Assembly (NCBI GenBank): GCA_964030785.1
Contig: OZ034968.1
Span: forward strand, 22,227,186 to 22,291,185
Origin: Siderastrea siderea
Lineage: Eukaryota; Cnidaria; Anthozoa; Scleractinia; Rhizangiidae
Length of the DNA stretch: 64,000 bases
Direction: 5' to 3'
Part shown: piece after piece, positions 1 to 11,029 of the stretch
Numbering within the stretch: position 1 is the stretch's first letter
Layout of the letters: each line of letters begins with the position of its first letter
Position numbers and translations under genes: made by a program
Notes under the pieces: generated by a model
The model's input: the letters and a program-made list of their open reading frames with translations, nothing else
Told to the model about the DNA's origin: nothing
Databases searched by the model: none

Positions 1-228
1 CATTTTGCCTGCTAAGTTAAGTTGGTGATTACAAAACCCTGTGAATTTCATGTGCAAATCCAAATCACTAAACTCAGGAATTTCCAGAGGCTAATTGTCT
101 CGCAGAAGCTACAAGCTTAAAACTGAATGTTAATTATAAGCTTTGATGTTTTAATTCCTCGATGTTCGAAACTGAACGAGTCATTTTAGACAGCAAATTC
201 TCAGTTCAGTAAATTTAGTAGCACTTAC

Positions 229-919
229 CTTCGTTAATGACTTTCCGAATCATCCTTGATATGCCATTGAGTTTTCTTTCCATTCTGGCCAAGCGACTCA
301 ACAATATCTTGTTTGCTGATAGCGAAATAAACCGGGTGAAAATTAATCAGTTCTTGACAAAGCAGAAAACGTTTAAGTTGTAGATTGAAACTAGATTTCT
401 TTTTAGGAATTTACGAAACGCTTTTTAACTTATAACAAAGTCAGTCGTATCGTAGAAAAAGACAAAAACTAGGAATTTCGAGTAATTTCGAATGGGGATA
501 AACGTACACTGCGAGAATTTAAAAAATGCCGTAGGAAATTAGGAATACGTCAACAATGTTTTAATGAGGCTGAGATTTGCGTTTGTTTCGTCATCGAAAT
601 ATTTACTTCAGTACCGGATAAAAAGCGTAAATATCTGCCGGGAAGTTTACTAAAAAAAATTCATAACACCCGTACCTTTCTTCAGATGTTTTGCCTGCAA
701 TTCCAGTGAGCCGACTTTGCTGTGGGTGAAACGCAGAGTTAGGTCAACGCCACTCACAATGGACAAAACTTGACCGAGATCTTTCTTGCGGTTAGGACAA
801 ACTGTTTTGATTCTATGTTTCAAGACCTTTCCTTTTTGGCCTTTTTTGGCAACGGAAGGGACAGGCTGCAAAATTGCGAACATTACCAAAGCGAGAACGA
901 CCAACTTGAGTTTAAACAT
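229..919 (-). CDS. 5' exons of a secreted protein gene, running off the left edge
   Basis: Not recognised as a named family. Exon 1 (919 down to 676) begins with a clear signal peptide: a lysine-flanked hydrophobic stretch ending near PVPSVA, then a basic segment KKGQKGK. It ends at a GTACGG donor in phase 1. Exon 2 (315 down to 229) follows a CAG acceptor, keeps the frame for 29 codons and ends at a GTAAGTGC donor, again phase 1. Exon 2 encodes an amphipathic helix (SRLARMERKLNGISRMIRK) suggestive of a coiled coil. Signal peptide plus short helix on phase-1 exons resembles the first exon of the FReD gene at 57114, so this may also start an extracellular-domain protein, but the C-terminal domain lies outside the window. 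The plus-strand ORF across 770-1048 is its antisense shadow. Confidence 0.6.
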
Positions 920-2517
920 CGTGATGAATTTGTCGAGAATGGCGACAAAGTCTTCTTAGTCGTAAAAGAGAAGTGTTTACCGGCCCGAGGGAAACTCAGT
1001 ATTAAAGAGCAATACGTAGCCCAAAGTTTCGCAGCTTTTTCATGTTGAAAATACGTCAACTAATCATTTACTTTTAGCAAATAGAAAACTGCAAGCAAAG
1101 AACAGAAGAACAATGTCCATGGAACATTTGTTTGCTTTTCAAATTGTTAAGTCTTTGCGTAAGAATGTCATATGAGGGTTCAAAATAGACTTCTCTGAAC
1201 ATTCTTCCCGCTCTTCATCAATTTTTGCCCCATATTGTCATCCCACCCCAGACAATATCCGAAGCGACTGGAGACTCGAGATTTCCTATGTTTTATTCCG
1301 TCATTAAACTGAAAGACGTCTACTAATTACTTCCTCCCAGTGTAATCTTCCAAAGTTTAGCATATCCATGTTCCCGCCAAGGTTATGTCATCCCGTATGA
1401 CTGTCACGTCCGCAAAATTTCTAGTCATAGCGCATCCCAGAAAAAAACCGCTCTGTTGAAATACCTCTGATCTTAATATGGCTAGTTGCATTTTTTGTCG
1501 TTTCATACACTTTCTTTTCAATCGTACGAGTCATTCTCCAATCGAGAGTGAAAGTTTAGATGTAATGTAAATATTAATTGCTACTAACAGCATTAATAAG
1601 TAGTAAAAAGTTTGACAGTACTATTCAAATTTTCTTACAAACTCGACAGCCTAAATGTTTATTTCTTCTCAGTTACGTCACTATGGATTTCGTTTTTCTA
1701 AGGACTTTATTTTTATTGACATATCTCCTTCAAAAAGTTATTTTCAAGAAACACTGAAAGGCAAACAACTGAAAACCAAATTCAAATTTTATCTTTGCCT
1801 CTTACAATGAGAATCCGTGTGAGCTTTCATATAACTATTTTTATAGAAAGTTCATCAAGTCCGCTTTGAAAACTTTCGCACGCGCCATTTCGCCCGTCCC
1901 GCTTTTTTTCCTCCCTCCCCCATGACTTGCTTTTGATCCAAACACATGTATCTAAATACAACCAAGCCAAGGGGTTCAATCAATACACAAACAACACTAG
2001 ATATCGGTAGACTCCCTGCATGAGATTACCAGGTGCAACAACGACACAGCCCGTGTCAGTCTGCCGAATCCTTAGACCCGTTCGCTTTGTTAACGCGCCA
2101 TAATTTTCAGTTTTTGAACCGCTTTCCGACCTAAGTAAAAGGGCAATGGTTGTGTGCAACCAGTTCTTATTATTGAGTGGCTTTTACGATGAAGTGCAGC
2201 CTTAACAAGCCACGCGACACAAGCCCAAACAAAAGGGCATGCATAACAGCACTCATGTCAACGTGAAAACGAGCTTCGATGCAAGCAACCATGAGCAAAA
2301 ATTTCCTTTTTCTTGTGCTTGGCCCCTTATGCTATGCAAACCAGGCCTTAAACTCTTTAATTCCGCCATATTCGTCGCCCGTTGGAAATTTAACAACGCC
2401 TACATAAAGAGGGCCTTTATGCTACGCAGCAAGGCCTATCTGAAACTCTTGAATAATAACTTTCGGGAAAGAGGCACTGAAATTTTTAAAGCAAAGATGG
2501 ATTTAAAAAGAAAGTGT
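920..2517. other. Intergenic stretch between the left-edge gene and the KTI12 3' end
   Basis: AT-rich sequence in which I see no protein-coding signal on either strand. It should hold the promoter and 5' leader of the minus-strand secreted-protein gene (just above 919) and the 3' UTR of KTI12 (just below 2518). Confidence 0.5.
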
Positions 2518-5500
2518 TTATTGTACGCTACTATTCAGGTACTGAACAAACATATTTGCAATTTTCTTTGTATCTTCTACAGGGTGCATTTTTGTGTAAG
2601 TAATAAACTGCCGACGTATTCTTCTCAACTCAGCCATATTTACTGTTCTGTTTAAAACAACGTAGAGCGCAAATCGTCAAGGAAAACATTAAGCTCCCAT
2701 ACAACGCAGCACAGTGAAACCCTTAACATACGACAAGCCAGAGGGATAAGGAGGGGAGGGGGAGAGAGAGATGGAAAGGGAGGGGAGGGGTCCCAGACAT
2801 AAAAGCGCACAATATTCTTGACCTGTGCCAGATAAAAATCCACTACACGAAACCAAGAAAAAATGAACAGACCTGGACATTTCCTGTTAGATTTTCCCAC
2901 GCTATATAATTGGTGCCCTATAACCCTTGTGATCTTAGAAGTAAGAGAAACGAAGTGCAACTCAGGACTTTCATGCCCTGTATGCGATCAAAGGATATTT
3001 TTTCCGATGTTCCGGGAACCGCTACATGATCACCAGGTACAAATGTCCGTTGAGAATTCAACAAGGCCTGCAAAAGAGAGTTACAACTTTGTTATTTAAA
3101 TGAAAATAAAAAATAAAATGCATTTATAGAGCGCCATACTCCACTAATTGTCCATGGCACTTTACAATACTATAACTCTTAATTAGGTTAAAAACTACAT
3201 TATTTATAAACCACAAATCGAATACCAACACTGTAGAGGCTAATGATAAAAATTACAAATCAAATGCGTCCTTAAAAAGATAAGTCTAAAGATAAGTTAT
3301 GATGTGAACAATACTCGGACAAAAGCGATTAAAATTAAGCTTATATAACTTGGTACACATAAATAATGAGTGTGTAAGAACAACAACGTAAAAAAGTCCT
3401 TTAATAATGCAATTCAGGTTATAAAACTCTTCTTGTGCTCTTGAGGGAGGAGAGTCTGCTTTTAAGAATATTCCTCAACAATTAACTTTATAATCACCCA
3501 ATAAATTAACTTTATAATCACCCACATGTTAAAATGTCACTTGACTCTGATGATGACTTCTGCTCATATTGTCAAAACGTCAGACAATGTCACCACAAAC
3601 AGTCCTTCTCAGGACTACACTCACCCGGACGATCATACGTTACCGAATTATGACGACACATCGAAATGCTGGCAAACAAAAAAGTATAAAACAGGCACTT
3701 ACCGTGACTATATCCTGGGTTATTTTATCCAGTTCATATAAAAAGTTTGTTGCCGATAATGGTTGCTTGTGGAATAAAATGAAATTAGAAGAAAAGTAAT
3801 AGGAGCTCACTAAGCCTAAAATTAGACAGCCAACGTCAATCAAATTAAAAACGCATCTGATTCAAAGAATAACTAATAAAATAACGAAAATCATTCAATT
3901 GAAGTTCTTACAAAGTGTTACGTCTGGCAAAGAAAATGCAATGAAAAATAAAATTAAAAAATCGTTAAAAACGTAAAACCTAATCCTGCAACTAATTCAG
4001 CTCTTAACCCTAATCTGCCTGGGTTTTTTTTGAGTTTCTGAGCCTGGGGGGGGGGGCACTTTGTGCCCCCCCTATAGATCTCGAAAAGCATTAAAGCTTT
4101 TGTGATGAAACTTGGCACGTTTGTAACAGACGTCATTAGCTTAACAGATTGGGCCTATGACGTGTCAATTATGACGTGTCATGACGTCATAATAGCATCA
4201 CAAACCCGCCATTTTGAATTTGAGGTCGCAATCTTGAATCCCAAACCTGCAGTAATACAACTGACAATGATGTCACCAAAAAATATATGATTTTGTTCTA
4301 AGAAACAAACTTAGTCAAAACAAGCACACAAAAGTAAAAAAATTATCTTCTTCTTACAAATGAAGGGGGAAAACTGAAAAAAGACTGAAAAAAGACAGAA
4401 AATGGTCAAAATACACTTCTGAGTAGACGGTTGCTATGGAAACGTCAATCATCATTGACACGTCATTGACACAGCAAAATCTTCTCTGATAAATTTTAGG
4501 AAAAGTCACGAGATTTGGTGATTATTCGTCTAGCCGTTTAAAAGTTATAATTCGTTAAAGTCAGCGCAAGCACAATGTGCCCCCCCCCCCAGGCAGAATA
4601 GGGTTAAAATGAAATTTATTATGTACGATGTACATTGTACAAAGATCTCAGGTTTTCAATATGACTTTTAATTAATGCTATTTAAAACAATAATCCATTT
4701 TATTTTATGTACTGTACATGAAGTTTCTTACTGGCTGAGTGGCCTGATTTGGTGGAGGTGGTATTCTGTTTATTAGTGCATCATATATGGCATCAAAAGG
4801 CAGTTCATCCTCCACCTAACAATATATAATGACAAAATGAGTTTAAAAGGCAGGACATTGATCACAAGCATTGCAGGTTTGCAACAATGGAAATATGGCA
4901 GACTCCCACTAACTCGGACTCAGGTAACTCAATTTTCCCGCTATCATGACCAAAATTTGACTCTATTTTTTGCCATTCACTTAACTCAAACTCCCTCTTA
5001 ACTAGAACTGTTTTGAGTTTATTTCCAATAGCTTCAGTTGTTAACTGACAGTCGGTAAAGCACATAGTGCCAGGGACACGCAAAACCTTTACAACCAAAG
5101 TAGCAGTTTGTACAAAGTCTCTTAAGTTCTTGAAAGTGTAGCAAAATGCGACGGCTTGGTACTCCATTAATAATGAACAGAATATTTGAAAATCAACTTA
5201 AATCCTGCTATCTTAAACCCCTACTAGCTCCCTTGTAACCTACGATCAGGCCAAATTTTATCATTGCTCTTATTCCCTTATTCTTTTTTGCTTGCACCCG
5301 AATGTTTCACCAAACGAAACAAATATAGAGCCTGATCGCAGGTTACTTTCCTTGGGAAGTTCAATAGTGGGATTCTACTGTACTACACAAATGGACCCTG
5401 AGTGCCCAAAATGCACTTTTTCATATGCAACTCACTGTCTTACATTTTCCTCAATGAATGGCTTTTTTGCTGACCGCTGTTCAGTGACCAGAAATGTAGC

Positions 5501-8500
5501 CTTGAAACCCTGTGGTAGCCAGGGTACCCAGGTGGTGGGTGAAAACAAAAATAATGCTGAGACAAAAAACCTTAAGGATTGAAAGCCACTGGCTATCTGT
5601 ATTTAGTTTTTCTGGAGGGGGAGGGAGGAAGAGGGGCATTTAGCAAACAGTTAAAACAACTAAACGGAATTTAGCTCAATAATTTTAAGGGCAGATTTTT
5701 CTAGCTTGTTGTTCAAATACATTTGTATGGAGACATGAACTAGTTGCTCTGGTGTAATCACAGGGTGTCAATACTTTTGTAAGCATGATTTGCAATGAAA
5801 TGTGAAATGGCTCTTTTTTTTTCCTTATCGGAATGGGATTTGCTAGGAAGCCACGAGCCATGATTACCACGATAATTAACACATTTCATGAAATGTGGTT
5901 TCGTGGGCAGTCCATTAGCAAAATGTTACAAAAAATGATGACTCAGAATTTATGTAAAATGACTGTTTAATTTCTGTGAGATGAGTTGTGCATCTCCTGT
6001 ACTCCCTCAAACTATTGGCTGATACATAATTTCAGTTGGCTATAATCAACTCTGTTAAAATGATTTGTACATGTAGCAATCAGGCAACATAACAGAAGTA
6101 TTAGGCAACAAGAATGTGGTCTCCCTGTCTGCTAGGGGGCTCCTGTGAAAGTTCAGTGTATAGTAGGCAGAAAATAATTGAACATAGTTGTTGTAGTTCA
6201 ATATTATCCTTGGTTCAATTTTTTATTTTCTTTTATTTATATTTATTATCATTGATATATTTACCTAAAAAAGAACAAAGGAAAATAAAAATTGAACCAA
6301 GGATAAAATTGAACTACAACATAGCCAGCAAAATTGTTTTCTGCAAGCCATTTTGACAGGCCTCTATGGTTCAGATTAACATTCTTGGGTACCATATTGC
6401 TCAAGTCAATACACAAACTGTTTTAATACCTGAATAATGAAAAGTGGAGAATCCCATCTGTTCCTTGACTCTGGAGCCTCAAACCTCATCATCAAGGCAT
6501 CTAATCTGAAAAACAGACAACATATAAAATGCTGAGCATGAAGATAATGGTCGGGAAATCACTTGAGTTACCATGTAAACATCTGGTAGGGAACTTACCA
6601 TATTAACAAATGTGGTGAGTACAGCATAGGTACAGTATAGTCAAACCTATATTAAGCAGTGACCACCCTTAACTTGGGGCATGGGTAACCACCCGCTCAA
6701 TACAGGTTGACCATTTAATACAGGTTTAACTGGCCTAGAAAGCTTCTCCTTGTGACAAAGAAAAGAAACTACACAAATAAATTGTTTACTAGCATGCCAC
6801 ACAACAATGCATTTAATGTATACTACCAGAAACTCATAAGGACTTGAAACGTGTAACTCGCATTATATAGGTTTTGAACGATGCTCATAATTATTTATTT
6901 TTGCAAGTACCATATTTGGAACATGAAGAGAGAGAGAACTGACCAATCAATCTTCGTGAACGACATGACGTACGTTTACACCAAGTTTGCGCACTTGTTC
7001 ATAGATTAATGGCCGACAAACTGGGGAAAATGAAGCCAAAAAACTTTCAAACGTAGGAACGACAAAGCGAAAAGAAATACCGGTTTTGAAGACTGAGCAG
7101 GAAATTTTTGAGGCAAAAAAATTAGTAATTGAAACAACATGGAGCAAAGCACTGGGGTAAGAACTAAATCAGACTGTGAAACCAAACCAAAATAGTCTAG
7201 CGTTGTTTTTATGATTTCAGTCCGGCTTCTTTCACCGTCGCACTATCAACAAATATTCACAAAAGGTAGGTTTTATACGGAAATCTTTTGACACCGAAAT
7301 ATCAAGACATGATACAAAAATAAAACACAGTAAAATTGAAGAGAACCATTTAATAATATTGAAGTGTCATACGTTTTCAGTGATTCGCTACCACAATCAA
7401 GCTAAATAAGCTGAATAAGAAAGGTCGACTTTTTCTTCGGCTATATACTACAAAAATAACATCGTTTTACCTGCAGTCGATGTAGCTCTGAGTTCAAGCA
7501 GCTCCAAATGTTCAAATAAAGAGAACGTAATACAAAATAAGTTGAATGATCGCTTTCCCAGTTGTTTGATTCATTGATAACATGTTTTTTTGTCACATCC
7601 CGTCCACGGCCTCTGAACCTGGAACCACTACGTTTAGCTTTCGTTTCAACTCTCCATCTACAATGTTAAAACCATACAGCTTCAATCCGCTTTGGGCGAT
7701 GAATACAACAATTTTTTTCAGGAAACATCAAACCTGTACCACATTTTAGAGCCAATAATTGTACGACTTTTGCGAAAAAACTTATTCCTGGACGTTCACT
7801 TGATCCATTCAGGGATCCACTCAGGTTTGCAAAGAAACACTGCAACACTTCGCAAGGTTTTGGCACCTTAAACTCATGCGTGGACTGGAGTGAGGGGTTT
7901 CCAAATATGGTACTTAGAAAAATAAATACTTACGAGCATCGAACGCGAGTTACGTACACGTTTCAACTCCTTATGAGTTTCTGATATTACTAGAAGTATC
8001 ATGATTTCTCTCAACAAAGTGACCGTTTAATACAGGTGAAGACAATTAAAAAACTCATTGGGACCTAGAAATACATGTAGGTGACTGTGACTACTTAATA
8101 GAGGTGACCACTTAAAAGAGGTCAGGTTTATGGTAATGAAAGGGAGAATTTTCTAGGACTCTTTCAAATGTCCACTTAATAGAGGGTGGCTTCTTAATAC
8201 ACGTTTGACTGTACTTACATTTCATCATCATAGCTATTTTCCCTTGTGCTGTTCCACTCTCTACACCTTTCTTTTGGTGTCTCACAATGAATCTTAAATA
8301 CAAAGAACAATAAAAATTAATTATCAGTTACTAGTAAGAATAACAATTTGAAGAGCTGAGAGCATAACCATCTTTTTTTTTTTTTTTTTTTTTTATCTTC
8401 GGCCAAAAACATATTACACAAGGCAAGAAAAGGACATAATATAAACAAGTACAAAAACAAAAACACTGGCCGGGGAGACGCTACAGCTATGCCAATTACA

Positions 8501-10858
8501 GCGCTCCCCTTGTAAAACATGGAAAAAAAAAAAAAAAAAAAAAAAAAAGACAGATTACAGACACAAAAACAGATTACAGATTACTACATGTCTTTTACAT
8601 GTAGGTTTGTTTTAGGTTAGTTTATTGCTCCAAACTGCTTCAACTTTTGCATAGGACTTTAAATTCATTCACAGAACACTGTCCAAAGCTTTTTTCCTCT
8701 GATTTGCACCAAGTAGTGGGCAGTTTTCTATAAAAGAATTTAAAGTCCCATGCAAAAGTTGAAGCAGTTTGAGCAAAACAACAAAACGGCCTAAAATTCA
8801 ACATACATGTAAGATGGTTATACTCTCAGCCGTTCAATTAACATTAACATATATCCTCTTGACATGAGCTCATTGAGTTTTTAAAAACATGCACAAACAA
8901 AAACATTTTATTTCATAGTTAAATTGTTTTATTGTTAAATACTGATGTACAGTAGGTGTACTGTTAGTGTTTATGATTGGGGTAAAGCCTGATTTTTATC
9001 ACTGACATAAGTACAGAAGTATTCTTCAAGCCAGAATAGGCATCAAAGGTTATTTTCCCTTATGTCAATTATGCTTTTAAAACTACTGTACATCAGACAT
9101 TTCTAAGGTGTAGTATTATTTTGAAAGTTGTAAAACAAGGTGGATGAAACATTCATTTTATAAATGTCAAAAAGTATACTTACAACACAATGTGTGGTCT
9201 TGTGTGCCTTTGCAACACAGTATAATTCATATCTATAGCCTAAAGAACAATAACATACACTGTTAGCTATTTGTTGAAAACCAGCTGCTAATGCTGTGGT
9301 GCTGGTCTGTAACCAGAAAAAAGTTGGAATGTGTACATTCTTTTTCCTAAATTAAGTTATAAAACTATAAAGCCATTCAATTACCTTTTATATAGTTTAG
9401 GGAGTCTAAAATAACAATGTCATCTCTTGAAATTAGCCTTAAAAAGAAACAATTAATTTCACAATTAGTGGAACTGTGAATAATCTATTTGAGTGGTTAT
9501 TGAACCTGAAAACAGGCCTAATTTTTAAACAAAATGAATAAGGCCAGGGGTGATGCTTCACATACCAAGTCTAAATTTACTGTGTTGTTCTATTGTCAAG
9601 CCTAATTTTCACATCTAGATTGTACTGTTATATAGTTTCATACCAGGTCAATACTGTTATCATTCTACACTGTGCATGAAAATTGCGCTCTTTGTCTCCC
9701 CCCTTCCTCCTCATTTCTAAACACTCTTTCATATTTTTAAATTATTTAATTCAAAACCTATTTTTAATGCTCTTGTTCTGGATGGGAAAAAATGCCACTT
9801 TTAATTTGGTCTAAAGAAAGGCCAGCTATGATTTTTAAATACACTATAGCATTTTTTTAATTAGTAAATTATTTTGGAGAACAACACCATTTGACTCTAT
9901 TAGATCTAAAATGTGTACATACATTTGTCTAAAATGTGTGCAGATCTGTGTACAAATTTACATTGATTGTAAGGGCTCTCAATCTAGCCAGACTGTGAAC
10001 ACTTATAAACACCTTCCTCAGTGTTCATATTTACTTTCCTCATTAGCCTACAAGACAGTTGCTGAAATAGGAGCTCTAGAAAGGGCAAATTCATGAGTAC
10101 GAAGGAATAATCAGATTTAATCATTACTTTTGCCCCAAGAAAACCAATGGGGGCGAAGCAAGAAGCACTTCCTTTTTTTCCTCTGGGCTTGTCTTCACTT
10201 CTTGCACTTGGTGCTCACAGTATTTGTGTTTCTTCCTCCTCTTCTGCTTGTCATGCAGGTCATTTACTCAAGATTGAACAATGTAACAGAGCCAAGTGCA
10301 TGACTACATGTACAAACAATGCATATAAACAGGTATGTACATGTCTAAAATAAATGCATGGTGATATTTCACAATTGTTTTCTTTTGCCAGAAGAGACAC
10401 ATAATCATCAGGTAGCCACCTTTCAACTGCTGACTTTAACAGACCTCTTGCCTCCTTCTCGTTTGCTGAGGCTGAAATAAAACAATGAAACAGGAACATA
10501 ATAATGTACGTCTTATATGTGAGACTTCACAAGAGGCAGCAAGAGGGCAAACATAATTGTACATGTGTGTACAAGAAGTGCACTACTAACAGCTTTTTGC
10601 AAGGAAATTAAGCATTTGGTTTCAGGTTGATGGTTGAAAGAAAAAACAAATTACCCTTAAGACTGTATAACTGGTAATCAGTACACAAGATGCAAACTTA
10701 AGCTTACCTGCATAAACTGTGTTTTTTTCCAAGCTTAAATTTTCATCGCTAGCCAAATGAACTATCTTTCCTCTGGAATTTTCAAGATAATTCTTTAATT
10801 CCTCCGCTCGTTTTGTCTTTCCTGAACAAGGGTATCCACTCATGACAACTAACGGCAT
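2518..10858 (-). CDS. KTI12: KTI12 homolog (Elongator-associated P-loop protein), 10 exons
   Basis: KTI12 is a P-loop ATPase that works with Elongator in wobble-uridine modification of tRNA. Exons, in transcription order: 10858-10708, 10471-10420, 9437-9385, 9239-9184, 8292-8219, 6505-6430, 4815-4732, 3765-3703, 3067-2977, 2642-2518. They total 825 nt and join in frame to 274 aa. The N-terminus starts MPLVV and carries the Walker A loop GYPCSGKT (residues 8-15). Walker-B-like IVILDSLNYIKG ends at residue 86, RFEAPESRNRWDSPLF spans 136-151, and the C-terminus has RRQFITYTKMHP and ANMFVQYL, all family hallmarks. The protein is shorter than human KTI12 (354 aa), mainly in the central linker. Introns are canonical except intron 9, which uses a GC donor. 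Intron 2 has a weak GTGGCT donor. The ATG lies 171 bp from the divergent thioredoxin gene. Introns 5, 7 and 8 carry transposons, but the exons are unbroken. Confidence 0.95.
3105..3480. repeat. Dispersed-repeat-like sequence in KTI12 intron 8
   Basis: AT-rich block starting with an A-rich run and a segment about a gene-poor 'atttatagagcgccat' motif, of the kind found at LINE or SINE 3' ends. At 3480-3525 a 21-bp unit (attaactttataatcaccca) is repeated twice. No coding potential. The class is a guess. Confidence 0.3.
3526..3665 (+). mobile_element. Penelope-like terminal (pLTR) fragment with hammerhead-like core
   Basis: Within KTI12 intron 8. The segment shares a block with 41509-41620 (other strand) and 42083-42112, including 'ctcacccggacgatca' and 'taccgaatta'. 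At 3541-3587 it has TTGACT, CTGATGA, a TGAC/GTCA stem, AAACGTC and AGACAA, the layout of a type I hammerhead ribozyme as found in Penelope-like elements. Box 2 reads AAAA rather than GAAA, consistent with CpG decay. It stops about 40 bp short of KTI12 exon 8. Confidence 0.55.
4008..4603. mobile_element. TTAA-flanked TIR element (596 bp, non-autonomous) in KTI12 intron 7
   Basis: Terminal inverted repeats CCCTAATCTGCCTGGG and CCCAGGCAGAATAGGG (one mismatch over 16 bp) are flanked by TTAA at 4004-4007 and 4604-4607. Inside are poly-G and poly-C runs, ACGTCA-rich stretches and no transposase. TTAA duplication suggests piggyBac-type or Kolobok-type mobilisation. Confidence 0.75.
4893..5387. mobile_element. 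Probable TIR element with 'taactcgaact'-type subterminal repeats
   Basis: The left edge reads gcagactcccactaact and the right edge reads agtgggattctactgta, which are imperfect inverses of each other. Between them are short degenerate repeats of the 'aactcaaact' kind. No transposase. Lies in KTI12 intron 6. Boundaries are approximate. Confidence 0.4.
6177..6327. repeat. Foldback (hairpin) MITE-like repeat in KTI12 intron 6
   Basis: Left arm 'gttgtagttcaatattatcc ttggttcaattttt' and right arm 'aaaaattgaaccaagg ataaaattgaactacaac' are near-perfect inverses of about 35 bp around an AT-rich centre. A transcript would form a long hairpin. Confidence 0.6.
6631..8214. mobile_element. TIR transposon (outer), KTI12 intron 5
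   Basis: The left end reads tacagtatagtcaaacctat and goes into a block with 'ttaagcagtgaccaccc'. The right end is the inverse, 'gggtggcttcttaatacacg' followed by tttgactgta. Both ends repeat 'taatacaggt/taatagaggt' motifs. The right end abuts the splice donor of KTI12 exon 5. A second transposon (6827-7983) is nested inside. No intact transposase. Confidence 0.6.
6827..7983. mobile_element. TIR transposon nested in the outer element, 7-bp target duplication
   Basis: Begins cagaaactcataagg and ends with its inverse ccttatgagtttctg. The TIR similarity runs about 90 bp to the motif 'gtaccatatttgga'. Flanks are ATACTAC (6820-6826) and ATATTAC (7984-7990), a 7-bp target duplication with one change. 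It is the same family, opposite orientation, as 13735-16590. No open transposase; internal ORFs are under 70 codons. Confidence 0.8.
8371..8548. repeat. Fragment bounded by poly-T and poly-A tracts
   Basis: A T run at about 8372-8394 and an A run at about 8523-8548 bracket about 130 bp with no coding potential. This could be part of a retroposon or an inverted pair of tails. Lies in KTI12 intron 4. Confidence 0.35.
8622..8776. repeat. Foldback MITE-like repeat in KTI12 intron 4
   Basis: Left arm 'ttgctccaaactgcttcaac ttttgca' and right arm 'tgcaaaagttgaagcagt ttgagcaa' are inverses. The similarity extends through 'ggactttaaattc' and 'gaatttaaagtcc'. The whole unit is about 155 bp with a short loop. 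Confidence 0.65.
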
Positions 10859-11029
10859 CTTTTTTATGTAAAATTTGAGATCTGTCTGCGAAAACTTGCT
10901 TGAAGTTTCCTACGTGTAGAAGTTGACGTTTTCCGCCATATTGGAAAGAGTGTTTTCTATATATGGAAATCATATCCAAATGTGGATGAATCTCTTTCCC
11001 AGACTTCCCGAACACGTCAGTGTAGCAAG
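10859..11029. promoter_or_regulatory. Bidirectional promoter shared by KTI12 and the thioredoxin-domain gene
   Basis: Only 171 bp separate the two start codons, which face away from each other. The interval has CCGCCAT at 10933-10939 (a YY1-like site read toward KTI12), an inverted CCAAT box at 10940-10944 and an ACGTCA half-site near 11013-11018. A second YY1-like CAAGATGGCGG at 11026-11036 includes the plus-strand ATG itself. No TATA box is obvious. The motifs are seen directly; their use is inferred from known YY1 and CCAAT placement in divergent housekeeping promoters. Confidence 0.7.

Noticed and set aside
2239..2655. 138-residue plus-strand ORF
   Set aside because: It covers the last KTI12 exon in antisense. 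The minus strand carries the conserved KTI12 C-terminus, so this ORF is a shadow.
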